DNA of 64,000 nt. Origin: Cenococcum geophilum 1.58. Lineage: Eukaryota; Ascomycota; Dothideomycetes; Gloniales; Gloniaceae. Below are positions 36,225 through 46,700 of the stretch, in pieces. The stretch is taken from contig KV748176.1 in assembly GCA_001692895.1 (NCBI GenBank), positions 2,046,001 through 2,110,000 on the forward strand, given 5' to 3'. Both the position numbers and the translations under genes were made by a program. A model generated the notes under the pieces. The model was not told where the DNA came from. It made no database searches and saw only the letters and a list, made by a program, of their open reading frames with translations. Every line of letters starts with the position of its first letter. Positions within the stretch are counted from its first letter, which is position 1.

Positions 36225-37230
36225 TTTAGTAATGTTTCTTACCTCGCTTATTACGCCTTATAAGTTATAGAAGTAAACGAATTTATAAAGATGATAGAGG
36301 AACTATAACAGTTCCTTGCTAATAAAATAATATAGGCTTAATCTGTTTATAAAGCCGTAGTAAATAAGAACTAAACCCTAGTACCAGCCTACTAGATTAG
36401 TAATTTTACCTAGCTAGATATAAGAAATCTAAATATAAAACAACCTATAAAGAAACTTAATTAGAAGAACGCTGGCCACTGTAAGGTTAAAAAGGTTATT
36501 TCTCCTTATACCTACCAATTAAAGCTCTCTAATATGGTTAAAATCCACCCTATATTTTATATATTAGTTCTTTACCCTACTACCTCTATATTAGACGCCC
36601 TACCTAGATAGATATAGGACCCTCCTCTACTAGTTAAAGTGAATAGTAAGAATGAGTACTTTATTAAAAGGATTTATAATATTAAGTATAATAAACGGGA
36701 ATGCTAATATATATATCTTACGAAATGGAGAGACTTTATTAAGCCCTTATAAGAACCCGTTAACTCTATAGGACTTATATAAGCTATAGAAGACTTTTAT
36801 AAACTTTACTTAGAACTACTATAACCTTATCTTACGAAAGCTTAAGTTTAAAGGGGTGTACTATTATAGGATATTTCCGTAATACCTTATATACGTCTAC
36901 CTATTTCTACTAACTTAGTGACTAGAGACTGACTATAAAATGGCAATCTAATGGCAATCTGCGGTAATCTAACGGCAATCTACTATATTCTGCTATATTT
37001 CGCTAAGTTCCACTAAATCCTACTAAATTCTACTAGGGCTACTCCCTAAATCCTATTTTGCCCTATATATGTGTTAACTAAGCAACTAAGCTAATGATAT
37101 ATACCCCTTCTCCCCGTTTTCTTACCTTCTCCCCTTTATAACGTCTTAACCTTATTATACAGTTTATGTATATAGCTTAATAATATCTACCTCGATATAT
37201 ATTATCGTCGCGTATACTTATTTTATAACA
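36225..37230 (+). mobile_element. Gypsy-A copy 2: pol end, chromodomain and 3' LTR
   Basis: Resumes the integrase of copy 2 after the hAT. A chromodomain is readable on the plus strand at about 36,640-36,830 (NEYFIKRI, YIYLTKWRDFIKPL, AIEDFYKLY), so Gypsy-A is a chromovirus. The purine tract AAAGGGGTGTAC ends at 36861. The 3' LTR is 36862-37230 (369 bp; TATTATAGG...TTATAACA). Confidence 0.88.
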
Positions 37231-39400
37231 CGAAGATATAGGCTAATAGATTAGTAACTACTAACTTAAAGATATAGTATATATTTTTAAGCTAGAAAGG
37301 ATTTGCTAATAGACTTATATAGATATATAGAGACCCGGAATTAATAGTAATAGCCAAAAAAGCTATATTAACTTATATAAAAAGGATTAGCAATAAACTA
37401 TATAATATAATTTTAGACACTAGTGGCACAGACTGAGTAAAACTAAGGGGCGTTAATAGCTTAGTATACGAGGGGACTAAGGGCTAAAGTTTAAGCAACT
37501 ATAATACTAATAGATAATCTAAACAATATAAGAGAGCTAATTAAATAAGCTATTAAGGTAGGCAACTAGCTGTACTAAAGTAATAAATTTAGTAGAATAT
37601 AGTAAGGACTAGTATATATAAGAAAGGCACTATAGTAAGTGTTTAAAATATAATATAGCGTAGAGCTAATAGACCTAAGCGGTATTAAAGAAACTAAGAA
37701 AGATAGAAGACTATAGAAACCTAGAGGATAAGGATTAAGTAATTAAAGGTCTAAGGAGTAGAGGCTAAACTAGGGATCTTAATAGCAGAAGACGTTTAGG
37801 CGGACTTTATAGTAAAAAGAGTAGTATAAAAAGAAAGCTTGTATAAACTGTAGGAAATAAGGTTATTTTACTAGAAACTATAAAGGTGGTTAAAATAACC
37901 ACGCGGTAAATGGAATTAGACTAGTAGATAATATATATATATAAAGGGATAATAATATACTGCGAGGAACAAAAGAATGTTTAATTAAAAGTTTCGAGTT
38001 TTACTATAATAACGTATGTTAAGTTTAAAAAGACGCTACATATAGTATAAGCTATTAGCTATAAGAGCTAAAGTTAAAAGAACTTTAAGGTATAGTAAAG
38101 TTAGATAAAAAATATGATTAACTCTATAAACTAAATTAGGACTAAGACAGTATATTTAGCTAGTAGTTAGTAAAGAAGTTTCTTCTATACTAGTTTTACT
38201 AAAAAGCAATAAAATCTAAAAAAAATTAAGATAATTAGACTATTAGCAGTGACGGTAAGGTAATAAAGGTAGCTTACTAGGAGTATACAAACCTTAAGGA
38301 CATAATAATAAAGGTAGAGATTAAATCTACTATAGAGTAAGGATTAGTTATAGGGATCGAGACTCTATTAGATTCGATATCTATTACTTTACAAGATGTA
38401 AGAGAAGTAGGATAGTGAGTTATTTTAACACTTAATAAAGGCAAAAGGCTAAAGACTTAAAATTCTTAAGATAAGATAAAAGAAGCTTAAGGACCTATAA
38501 CGGATAAAAACCAATAGAGTAAAGTAGTAGCTTAGTTTAAAGATAAATAAATAAGTATATGGTAAATAGTTTTAAAAGACTAAGATTTTAAAGAATAAAT
38601 AAGGGTGCTCATAATAGGTAAATAAGACATTTAGTCTCTAAGTTGGAAAGTTAATACTATAATTAAGAAGCAAGAAGACTTTAAAGATCTATTAGTTAGA
38701 CGTAGACAAGAAAAAAGCCAAAAGGAGTTTAGAAAAAGAATTTAAGCGTAATAAGCATAAAATTAGAACTATAAGCTAAGAATACTAGATTAATTAAGAG
38801 ATATAGCACCTGTTAAAAGAATTACTTATAGGCTAAAGATAGGCACGCTAAGGGCGAAGTGGTTATAAGAAATTAAGCAAAAAGAGGATTTTAGAATATC
38901 TATTTAATATAAAGAAAGATATACTAAAGGTTATAACAACGCAGTAATAAAGAGATACTTCCTTAGAGATAGATTGTATATACTTATAGAGCTATACTAA
39001 AAGTAGTATAGATAGCAATATAATAATAAGTGGGAAGATTGCTATATATAGCTAGACGAATACATTATCGCAGATTAAGCTATATTGGAATAATAGATAA
39101 GTTATATCTAAGAAGCCTTAATTAGAATATTAAAGGACTTAAAAGAACGATTAGAGGACTGAAATTAAGAATTTAGATCGGCTAGATAAAGGATTAAACT
39201 TAAGGATAAAAACGAGCTAAGAGTTAATCTAAGACATCTAGTATATTATATATTGGCGTAGATTATATATATAAATAATATATATAACATATATAGAAAC
39301 CCTAAAGAGAAAAATCAAAAGTACTTAATAAGAATATATTAGGCGCTAGATAAGTAATAGTATAGAAATACTAAGTATATATATAGCTGGTCTAGTTAGA
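37231..39400 (+). pseudogene. Gag-like coding remnant of another Gypsy element
   Basis: Plus-strand translation shows a gag-type core (SWKGFANRLIQIYRDPELI near 37,300-37,350). A zinc knuckle follows at 37837-37881: CINCRK.GYFTRNYK, i.e. C-x2-C-x4-H-x4-C with H and the last C replaced by Y. Downstream text (about 39,060-39,350) is basic and helical (for example LKERLED, NLRHLVYYI) and is not recognised. No LTRs are seen at either side. It may be the original host DNA into which Gypsy-A copy 2 inserted. Confidence 0.5.
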
Positions 39401-39762
39401 TTAAGATAATAATATAAATAGGATATTAATAAGTACCTCTTTTACTCTAGTTACTAGTTCTCTAAAATTTATAGCTATATTAGATCCTTAATACAGCCTT
39501 ATAAAACTTACCTTATCTATTTTATTACTAAGCTCTTTTAAAATTATAATAAATATTATAAAGTATTTAATTAAAACTCCTAAATAGCTCTATTAATAAT
39601 ATAATTAAAATATAATTACATTATTAGCTCTAAACGTAATATAATAAAAGTTAAATTATATACTAAGTAAGGCTATATCGGCGTTAGATTATTAATGCTA
39701 GCCGAGATTTTAGCGCTTTGGCGGGCACTAACGGAGCTTTTAACAACACTGGCCGAGCTATA
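39401..39762. other. A+T-rich non-coding stretch
   Basis: No recognisable gene or repeat end. The last 100 bp (from about 39,665) become more G+C-rich and may belong to the low-copy DNA that continues right of the palindromic element. Confidence 0.4.
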
Positions 39763-40102
39763 AAAGTCTATACTACCTCGCGTATAGTACTACCCCTCGT
39801 ATACCCTTTTCCTATATAAAATCGCAAAATTTTAACCTTTATAAAAGAGTAATCCCTAGGGCTATTATTATAAAATTCCAAATATAGTACATTTAAAGTA
39901 TTAAACATATATTTATATATTAATTTTATTATTATTTACTATTAATATATAAATAGATATTTAATACTTTAAATATACTATATTTAGAATTTTATAATAA
40001 TAGCCCTAGGGGTTGCTATTTTATAAAGGTTAAAAATTTGCGATTTTGTATAGGAAGAGGGTGTGCGAGAGGTGGCACTGTGCGCGAGGTGGCACAGACT
40101 TT
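39763..40102. repeat. 340-bp palindromic (foldback/MITE-like) element
   Basis: Two arms of about 150-165 bp are inverted copies around an AT-rich centre near 39,930. The tips read AAAGTCTATACTACC on the left and GGTGGCACAGACTTT on the right. CTAT borders both sides (39758-39761, 40103-40106) and may be a short target duplication. The left arm is heavily C-to-T converted relative to the right. No coding capacity; superfamily unknown. Confidence 0.75.
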
Positions 40103-40105
40103 CTA

Positions 40106-40193
40106 TGCTCTTCACGCCAGGTACGTTACGTAGAACAATATATATAAGCGAGGTAACGGCTGAGTCCCCAACGCATGGGCCCGTTACCTGACA
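40106..40193 (-). repeat. LTR-like remnant related to the 124-bp LTR
   Basis: On the minus strand it starts TGTCAGGTAACGGGCC and contains ACCTCGCTTATATATATTGTTC, closely resembling the LTR at 35905-36028. It is not RIPped. No target duplication is seen, and its outer part may be cut by the adjacent palindromic element. Confidence 0.45.
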
Positions 40194-40441
40194 TATAATT
40201 ACTTACAGAATCCATTACAATAAGTATGTATATTATAACTATTATAGTTGTGACGTAGCTTATAGAAAATGACGAAACTCGATTTTTAAAACATTCAGTT
40301 AACTACCACCAAAGCGACGCCCATAAGTTCTTGGACGCTTCGTTGAAGAATATGAAATACAGGGAGCAGATATGAGCATATCCTAGCCCGTAACCAGGCG
40401 TGAGCTGATCTAACTGAGTTCGGCTGAGTTGGGCTAAAATT

Positions 40442-41002
40442 CTACGACGGAGCGTCTGATTTATGAGATAAGTGCAAGGGATACTGCAGCCGGACTGCCA
40501 TTTCTTTTCCTGGAGGCGATAATCTGGAAGTTACCCCGGATAATTGAGAGAATGTCCCTGGATTATCATGCGCTCGCGATGCTGAGCTGGAGCCGCTTCT
40601 TTGAAGTGTTAGTAAATCATTCTCGGGGGACTTTGGGAATTCAGGTGCCAGGCCTTGGGCGTTCGTCAGTGGTCCTGGGCTGGACTGGAGAGAGGTGCGA
40701 GAAGGTGTTGGAGAAGGATTTCTTCTGATACCCGGTATTATAGATAGCTCTCGTAAAACAGGGGTGCCCATATATCGAGACGGCACAGCCATGGAAGTGA
40801 GTCCATCCCGAGATTGAGGACCAGAACTTGTTGCTATCGCGTGGCTGGCATGGTGGACATGCTCGGCCTCACTTCTCGCTCGATATTCTTCGAGTTTCTG
40901 CTCACAATATTGCTTCACATCACTTCTGCCCGGGTTTGCATGATGTGCAGCTGGTGCAGTTGTGCTTCTCTCAAGAGCAGAAGCGGATCTCTGAGTTCCT
41001 GC
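40442..41002 (-). pseudogene. Unrecognised minus-strand ORF, probable decayed gene
   Basis: Open from just after a TAG at 41003-41005 to a stop at 40442. There is no ATG in the usable frame; the first possible start is GTG at 40918. The N-terminal part (VKQYCEQKLEEYRARSEAEH) looks helical. The rest is rich in serine, proline and arginine (RRNPSPTPSRTSLQSS), as in disordered fungal proteins. An adjacent frame encodes a helical stretch (LLLLREAQLHQLHIMQTRAE, about 40,985-40,925) that would join smoothly after a small shift. This suggests a frameshifted gene or a missed intron. Not RIPped. Function unknown. Confidence 0.4.
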
Positions 41003-41630
41003 CTAATATTAGAACATTTCTAGTACAATGCTATGACTAGGCCGCTTGCGAACTAGGCGATCTCCAGACTTTTCTCTTAATAGCTCTTTTGAGGGAGTTC
41101 CATCGACTTTCGCGCCTCCCTAGATCGACGTACACCATCAGCCGAGAGAAACGTGGCTCGTGAGTGGAATAATGACATAAACGAGTGACAAATGGTGGGA
41201 GGTCATGATACAGAATGCTGTGCTATCCCACCAGCGAGAAGAATGGAGTCGTTTCACGTCGCTCAGGAAAGAAACGCTGGAAAGTAAATGTTGGGGATGC
41301 GTAGTGTCCGGGGTTTTGGTACCAGCTGACCCAAGTACGCACCAAGGCTCCCCGGTGACTACTGAATCCGTTGTGGCTTGGGGGGTTCGCCGCGCTTGCT
41401 GCAAGGCTGAGAAACATAGCACTCCATTCGTCCGAAGCAGCCGAAGAACAAGGCAGAACGCGAAGACCAAGTACAGTAACTAAGCTTGGTAATACGAGGC
41501 GAAGCAATATGCAGGGGATTCTGATCCGAACAAAGAGTCCCCCGTCATTGCCTTTTCCAACCGCCTCGACATAAAATTATCTCGGCCGTGTCATACGTAG
41601 AGCTCACCGAAATAACGGGAAGAAAATATC
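41003..41630. other. Intergenic/5' flank of the DUF6594 gene
   Basis: G+C-balanced, non-RIPped. Several overlapping open frames exist on both strands (for example minus 41138-41470 and plus 41205-41483), but their translations lack consistent composition or domains. AAAATTAT at 41573-41580 lies about 55 bp upstream of the start codon and could serve as an A+T-rich promoter element. Confidence 0.45.
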
Positions 41631-43024
41631 ATGGCAGTCACCTCCTCCAAAGAGCGGAGCGGCGAAGCTGAGACGGGAAGAACTTATCGCGACGCGCCAT
41701 GGGAACAGTATCCAGACGGGTACTCCAAATTCGCAGCCTTCCTCACGGCTGATCCTGACAAGTCTACCACCATTTTCCGGAGGTTCGATCGAGCCAATGC
41801 TCGGAATCTGTTAGTTCTGGAGTCTGAAATAGCAGAACTAGAGGCACGGTTAGATCGGATAGAAATGGAAGGCGGAGGTCAAGATTTTCTAGCAAGTGAA
41901 CAGAGCTGGGAGATACTGAACTATCAGGCAAATATGGAGAAAGGCAAGATCGGAGACGAAGCACGAGCAGTTGTTCGCATAACCATGGAACTGCGGGCAA
42001 AGCTCAAAGAATATTGTATGTCCTGAAGACCCCTAAGCAGTGAAAGATAGGAGCTGATCAGCGCACGCGCAAGACGAAGCAGTTTTACGGACGCAAAATA
42101 TGATGGCGTTGAGCCGCCCCAACGAACGAGCGCTGAAGGCCATACGCCGATTTTTCAAGAGAAACAGAGCCATGACTGATGGAGCAGAGCTGATTGCTGG
42201 CGCTATGGTGAAACACTTGGATAAATCAAATGAAGAAGATCTATGCGTGTTGGGCACTTCAGTTGAGCCTGACAGGCTAACGAGGCTTTTTGAAGGTCGC
42301 TTTGCTTTCCTCTTCCGCGTATGTTTGATGGTTTGAACGACAAAATGTTCGGAACACTAAACGCCTCGCAGGAAAAAATTAACGATGAACCATCTGCCAT
42401 CATACTGCACCGAAAAGTAGAACTTGCAGTGTCATTTATAAGTACAGTGTGCGCCGCCATATTCCTCATCGGCGCGATACTGGGGCTCTATTTTGTCACT
42501 AGTTCGAAGGCTCGGTTGGGTATGCTCAGCGGCTTCACGGTTGCTTTCGCTGCATCTCTCGCTGTTCTCACTAATGCAAGGCGTCAGGATGTATTTGCTG
42601 CAACCGCTGCGTAGGAACCTCCTGGCCCTCCATTGCTTACATCAGTACGACGCTAATTCTACATAGCTACGCCGCTGTTTTGGTCGTTTTCGTCAGCGGA
42701 AACCTAGCCGCCTCATCCACCCAGTCAACACAGGTCAACGCCCAGACTTCTACTGCTACAGTTACAGCCACCATCACATCGGTCAAGACCTTGATTTCTC
42801 ACACTGCAGCAAACACTTCCACAAGCTCCACTTCAGCTTCCCCAACTCCAGGTCTTTCGTCGGGTGCGAAAGCCGGTATAGGCGTAGGTGTCTCTATGGG
42901 CCTCTTAGTGATTGTCGGAGTACTCTGTTATTCCTTCCGTATGCGACGTGCCGCCCAGAAATCTAGAGAAAATTGGGGGGAGGAAGGGCACGTGCCTCCT
43001 ACTCCCTATATAGAAAGCCTCTAA
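41631..43024 (+). CDS. DUF6594-type membrane protein, four exons, 412 residues
   Basis: Gene model: exons 41631-42015, 42062-42318, 42372-42610, 42667-43024. The introns are 46, 53 and 56 bp, start GTATGT, GTATGT and GTAGGA, and end in AG; splicing keeps one frame to TAA at 43022-43024. The N-terminal part (YPDGYSKFAAFLTADPD, IFRRFDRANARNLL, ESEIAELEARL) matches the fungal DUF6594 family as I know it. Then come EAVLRTQNMMALSRPNERAL and RLTRLFEGRFAFLFR. Three hydrophobic segments follow (about residues 228-255, 263-284 and 288-308), containing FAATAAYAAVLVVFVSGNL formed across intron 3. A Ser/Thr-rich stretch and a fourth hydrophobic segment (AGIGVGVSMGLLVIVGVLCY) precede a short basic tail. 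The family's function is unknown; a membrane location is inferred. No RIP damage; AATAAA lies at 43122-43127. Confidence 0.88.
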
Positions 43025-43382
43025 CACAGCCAATTGCACCTTCCTAATTAGAGAGTTTGGCTCCCACAGGCAGAATATGAATTTCAACGCCAGACGCATC
43101 AAATTCGTTCTTGAAGCTTCAAATAAAATGCTATATATATATATATATTTGATTGAGCAATTAATATGCTAGCTAATTGGAAGGTGTTGAGGTCTGCGCT
43201 AGTCTAGCGTCTAGCTCTGTAGAGGCTTGGGAATGTCTTTTATTAATTAAATATAGTCCTTTTTATATCGAGTCGCTGCCGCCTTCCTGCCTTCTCTGGA
43301 ATCTTCTATATAGAGCCTCAGTATACACTACCCAGGCGCATCTCGTTGTAAGTGCTTACTAGCGCTGCCGATTGTTTGGAGA
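43025..43382. other. 3' flank of the DUF6594 gene
   Basis: Contains AATAAA at 43122-43127 and a TA dinucleotide run at 43132-43148. It ends with GGAGA (43378-43382), the target duplication of Gypsy-A copy 3; the original flank continues at 55,824. No gene seen. Confidence 0.6.
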
Positions 43383-43752
43383 TGTCACGGAGTAAGCATA
43401 AGCAGCGATAATATATAGCAAGGTAGATATTATTAAGCTATGTATATAAACTGTATAAGGAGGTCAAGACATTGCGTAAGGAAAGAAGGTAGGAAAATGG
43501 GAAGAAAGGGTACATATTATGGACTTGGTTGCTCAGTTAATATATATACGGAGCAGAATAGGATTTAGGTAGTAGTCCTAGTAGTACTTAGCAGGATTTA
43601 GTAGAACTTAGTAGAATATAGTAGAATGCGGCAGATTGCTGTTAGATTGCCGTAGATTACTATTAGATTGCCGTCTTATAGTTAATCTCTAGTTGCTAAG
43701 TTAGTAGAAATAGGTAAACGTATATAAGGTGTTACGGGGGTGTCCTATAACA
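43383..43752 (-). repeat. Gypsy-A copy 3 3' LTR
   Basis: 370 bp, TGTCACGGAG...CCTATAACA on the plus strand. The purine tract (GTACCCCCCCCTTT in plus orientation) follows directly at 43753. It is less RIPped than the other family members. Confidence 0.93.
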
Positions 43753-46700
43753 GTACCCCCCCCTTTAAACTTAAGCTTTTGCGAGATAGGGCTATAGTAG
43801 TTTTAGATAGAGTTTGTAAAAGTCTTCTATAGCTTATATAAGTTCTATAGAGTTAACAGGTTCCTATAAGGGCTTAGTAAAGCCTTTCTATTTTATAAGG
43901 TATATATATTAACGTTTTCGCTTATTATACTTAATGCCATTAATTCTTTTAATAAAGTACTCGTTCTTACTATCTACTTTAACTAGTAGGGGAGGGTTTT
44001 ATATTTATTTAGGTAGGGCGTCTAATATGGGGGTAGTAGGGTAAAGGACTGACGTATAAAATATAGGGTGAATTTTAACCGTATTAGGGAGCTTTATTTA
44101 GTAGGCGTAAAAGAAAACAACCTTCTTAACCTTATAAGGGCTAGCGTTTTTAATTAAGCTTCTTAGCAAGGCGTTTTATATTTAGATTTCTTATATTTAG
44201 CTAAATAAAGTTACTAATTTAATAGGCTAGTGCTAGGGTTTATTTCTTATTTACTATAGCTTTATAGATAAATTAGGCCTATATTATTTTATTAGTAAGG
44301 AACTATTATAGTTCCTCTATCTTCTCTATAAATTTATTTACTTTTATAACTTATAAGGCGTAGCGAGTAGGGCGAGGGATATTACTAAAAGGTCTAAGCC
44401 CATTTATAAATGCTAGCCGTAGTTAGCTAGAAATAGGGAGATCTTTATAGTTTTTAAGATAGAGTTATTTATAGTAAACTTAGTAAATATAAGCTAGTTA
44501 ATCTAGTTATCTTATAAATATAACATATATATCCAAATATACTGTTCTATTATAGCATTTATATATTCTATTTAACCATCCGTTTCTAGGTAATATATAG
44601 TAGATAATAGTACTTTAATGCAAAGTTAGGTAGTTAATTCTTTCTAAAATATAGAGATAAACTAGCTACCTTTATTAGAGATAATCGTTTTAGGGAGTTT
44701 ATGGAGTTTCTATATATAGTCTAGGAATAATTAAGCAATGGTAGGTATTAATATATTAGGGTAGGTAATTAAATATCTTATTTTAAATAGTCGGTTTATA
44801 ACTACTATAATATTTATATAGCCTTTACTTACGGGGAGATTAATAATAAAATTAATTAAGATATTCTTCTATCTTTAGTCTAGAATAGGTAATAGCTTTA
44901 AAAGGCTGTTATACGTCTTATATAAAGCTTTAGCTTATTAGTAGATATAGTAGCTAGAGACGTACCTTTATATTATATTATATATATTTAGCTAGTAGTA
45001 CTCCTATTAGAGTAGCTCTAGGGTTTTTCCTTAGCCTAGGTAACTAGCTACTAGTAGGTCGTATATATATTTAAAGAGCTTAAGCTTAAGTTTATTATAA
45101 TTAGGGATAACTAAACGGTTCTAGTAATATAAGTGGTCTCCATAAGCTTTGTATTTACTTAAAGAAATCCCTTTAGAGCGTCTAATGCTATCTTAAATTA
45201 TCTTAAGCGTCTCTTAGATAAACTCGTTATTTAGATATTTATTAACTATAATCTATTTAATTAATTAGTTAGTTATTTTAAGGACGCGTAATATAAAGTC
45301 TTTAGTAAAAGGATTAAATAGTTTAGGACGGAGTAGTGTCTAATTTTAGTAGAAGCGCGCTTCTTCTAATACTAGCACGTCTTGCGAGCATTAGGTTAAG
45401 GTATTAGGCTTTTAACCTTAAACGCCTAGGTAGTATATAATTAAGAATTAGAAATAAAATAAGTATTCTAACTAGTAGGCCTAACGGTAGCTTAGCTGTT
45501 TTATAGTTATAAAATACTATAGATTCTTATAGTCGCTAAGGACCTTAATTAAAAATCCAGCGCCTTTTAGTTTGAGTTACTATTATTTAAAATATCTAAT
45601 AATAGCTAGCAATTCTTTATTATAAATCTTATAGTTATATTTAGCTAGGCTTAGTTATTTTAAGAAGTATACTATAGGGTATAATACTCCATCCTTATTA
45701 TATTAAGATAGGATACCTCTAGTAACGTAGTTAGATAAGTTAGCTTTTATAATACTTATTTAGTTTAAGTTAAAGTATTAAAGTATAGGCGCGGTAGTAA
45801 ATATAACCTTTAAATAAGTAAAGGCCTTTTTATATTCCTTATTAAAGATAAAGGCTTTATTCTTTTAGGTTAGGGCCATAAGGGATAAAAGTAGGGCGGA
45901 GAAGTTATTAATAAACCGTTAGTAGAAATTGGCAAATCCTATAAAAGCTCTTATATCCTTAACATTCTTAGGTCCTTACTAGTTTATAATTACTCTAACT
46001 TTCTTTAGGTCTATTTATATACTATTTATAGAAATAAGAAGCCTAAGGTATAGGACTTCTATTTTATAGAATTTATATTTATCTATATTTAATTATAGAC
46101 TAGCTCCTTATAGGGCTTATAAAATAAGATTAACATATTTCCGGTATTTAGTTAGGTTATTACTATATATTAGAATGTCGTTAATATAAGTAGTATAGAA
46201 GATATCTAGGTAAGAATATAGGGTGTTATTTATATAATGTTAGAACGAGCTTAGAGCGTTTATGAGGCCAAAGGGTATTACTAAGTACTTAAATAATCTA
46301 TATTAGGTACGAAATGTAGTAAGCTATTTATCTCCTTTTATAATGCGGAGGCGGTTAAATACGGGGATAATATTAAGCTTTATATAGAAGCGAGCCTTAC
46401 TTAATTAGTTTAGCGTCTCTTATATTAGCGGGATTGGATATTAGTTCTTAACGGCAACGGCGTTAAGAGCTTAGTAGTCTACGTAAAAGCATAGTCCGCT
46501 GCTTAGTTTCTTAACAAAGATTACTAGTACGGCTATAGGTAAAGAGCTTACTCTAATAAATCCTTTACATAGGTTCTCGTCTAGGTACTTTTATAGCACT
46601 TAGAGTTTATTTTAGGATATCCTATATAGGGGTCTAAATCTAGGCTACTTTCCTTCTTTAAGTACAATCTTATAATTATACGGTCGGTATTCCAGTAGCT

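Noticed and set aside
40106..40193. Complete solo LTR with TSD
   Set aside because: No matching 5-bp flanks (TTCTA versus TATAA), so it is listed only as an LTR-like remnant.
41138..41507. Overlapping open frames on both strands upstream of the DUF6594 gene
   Set aside because: Three frames are open at once in balanced-composition DNA; none shows a domain, splice-consistent extension or coding bias.
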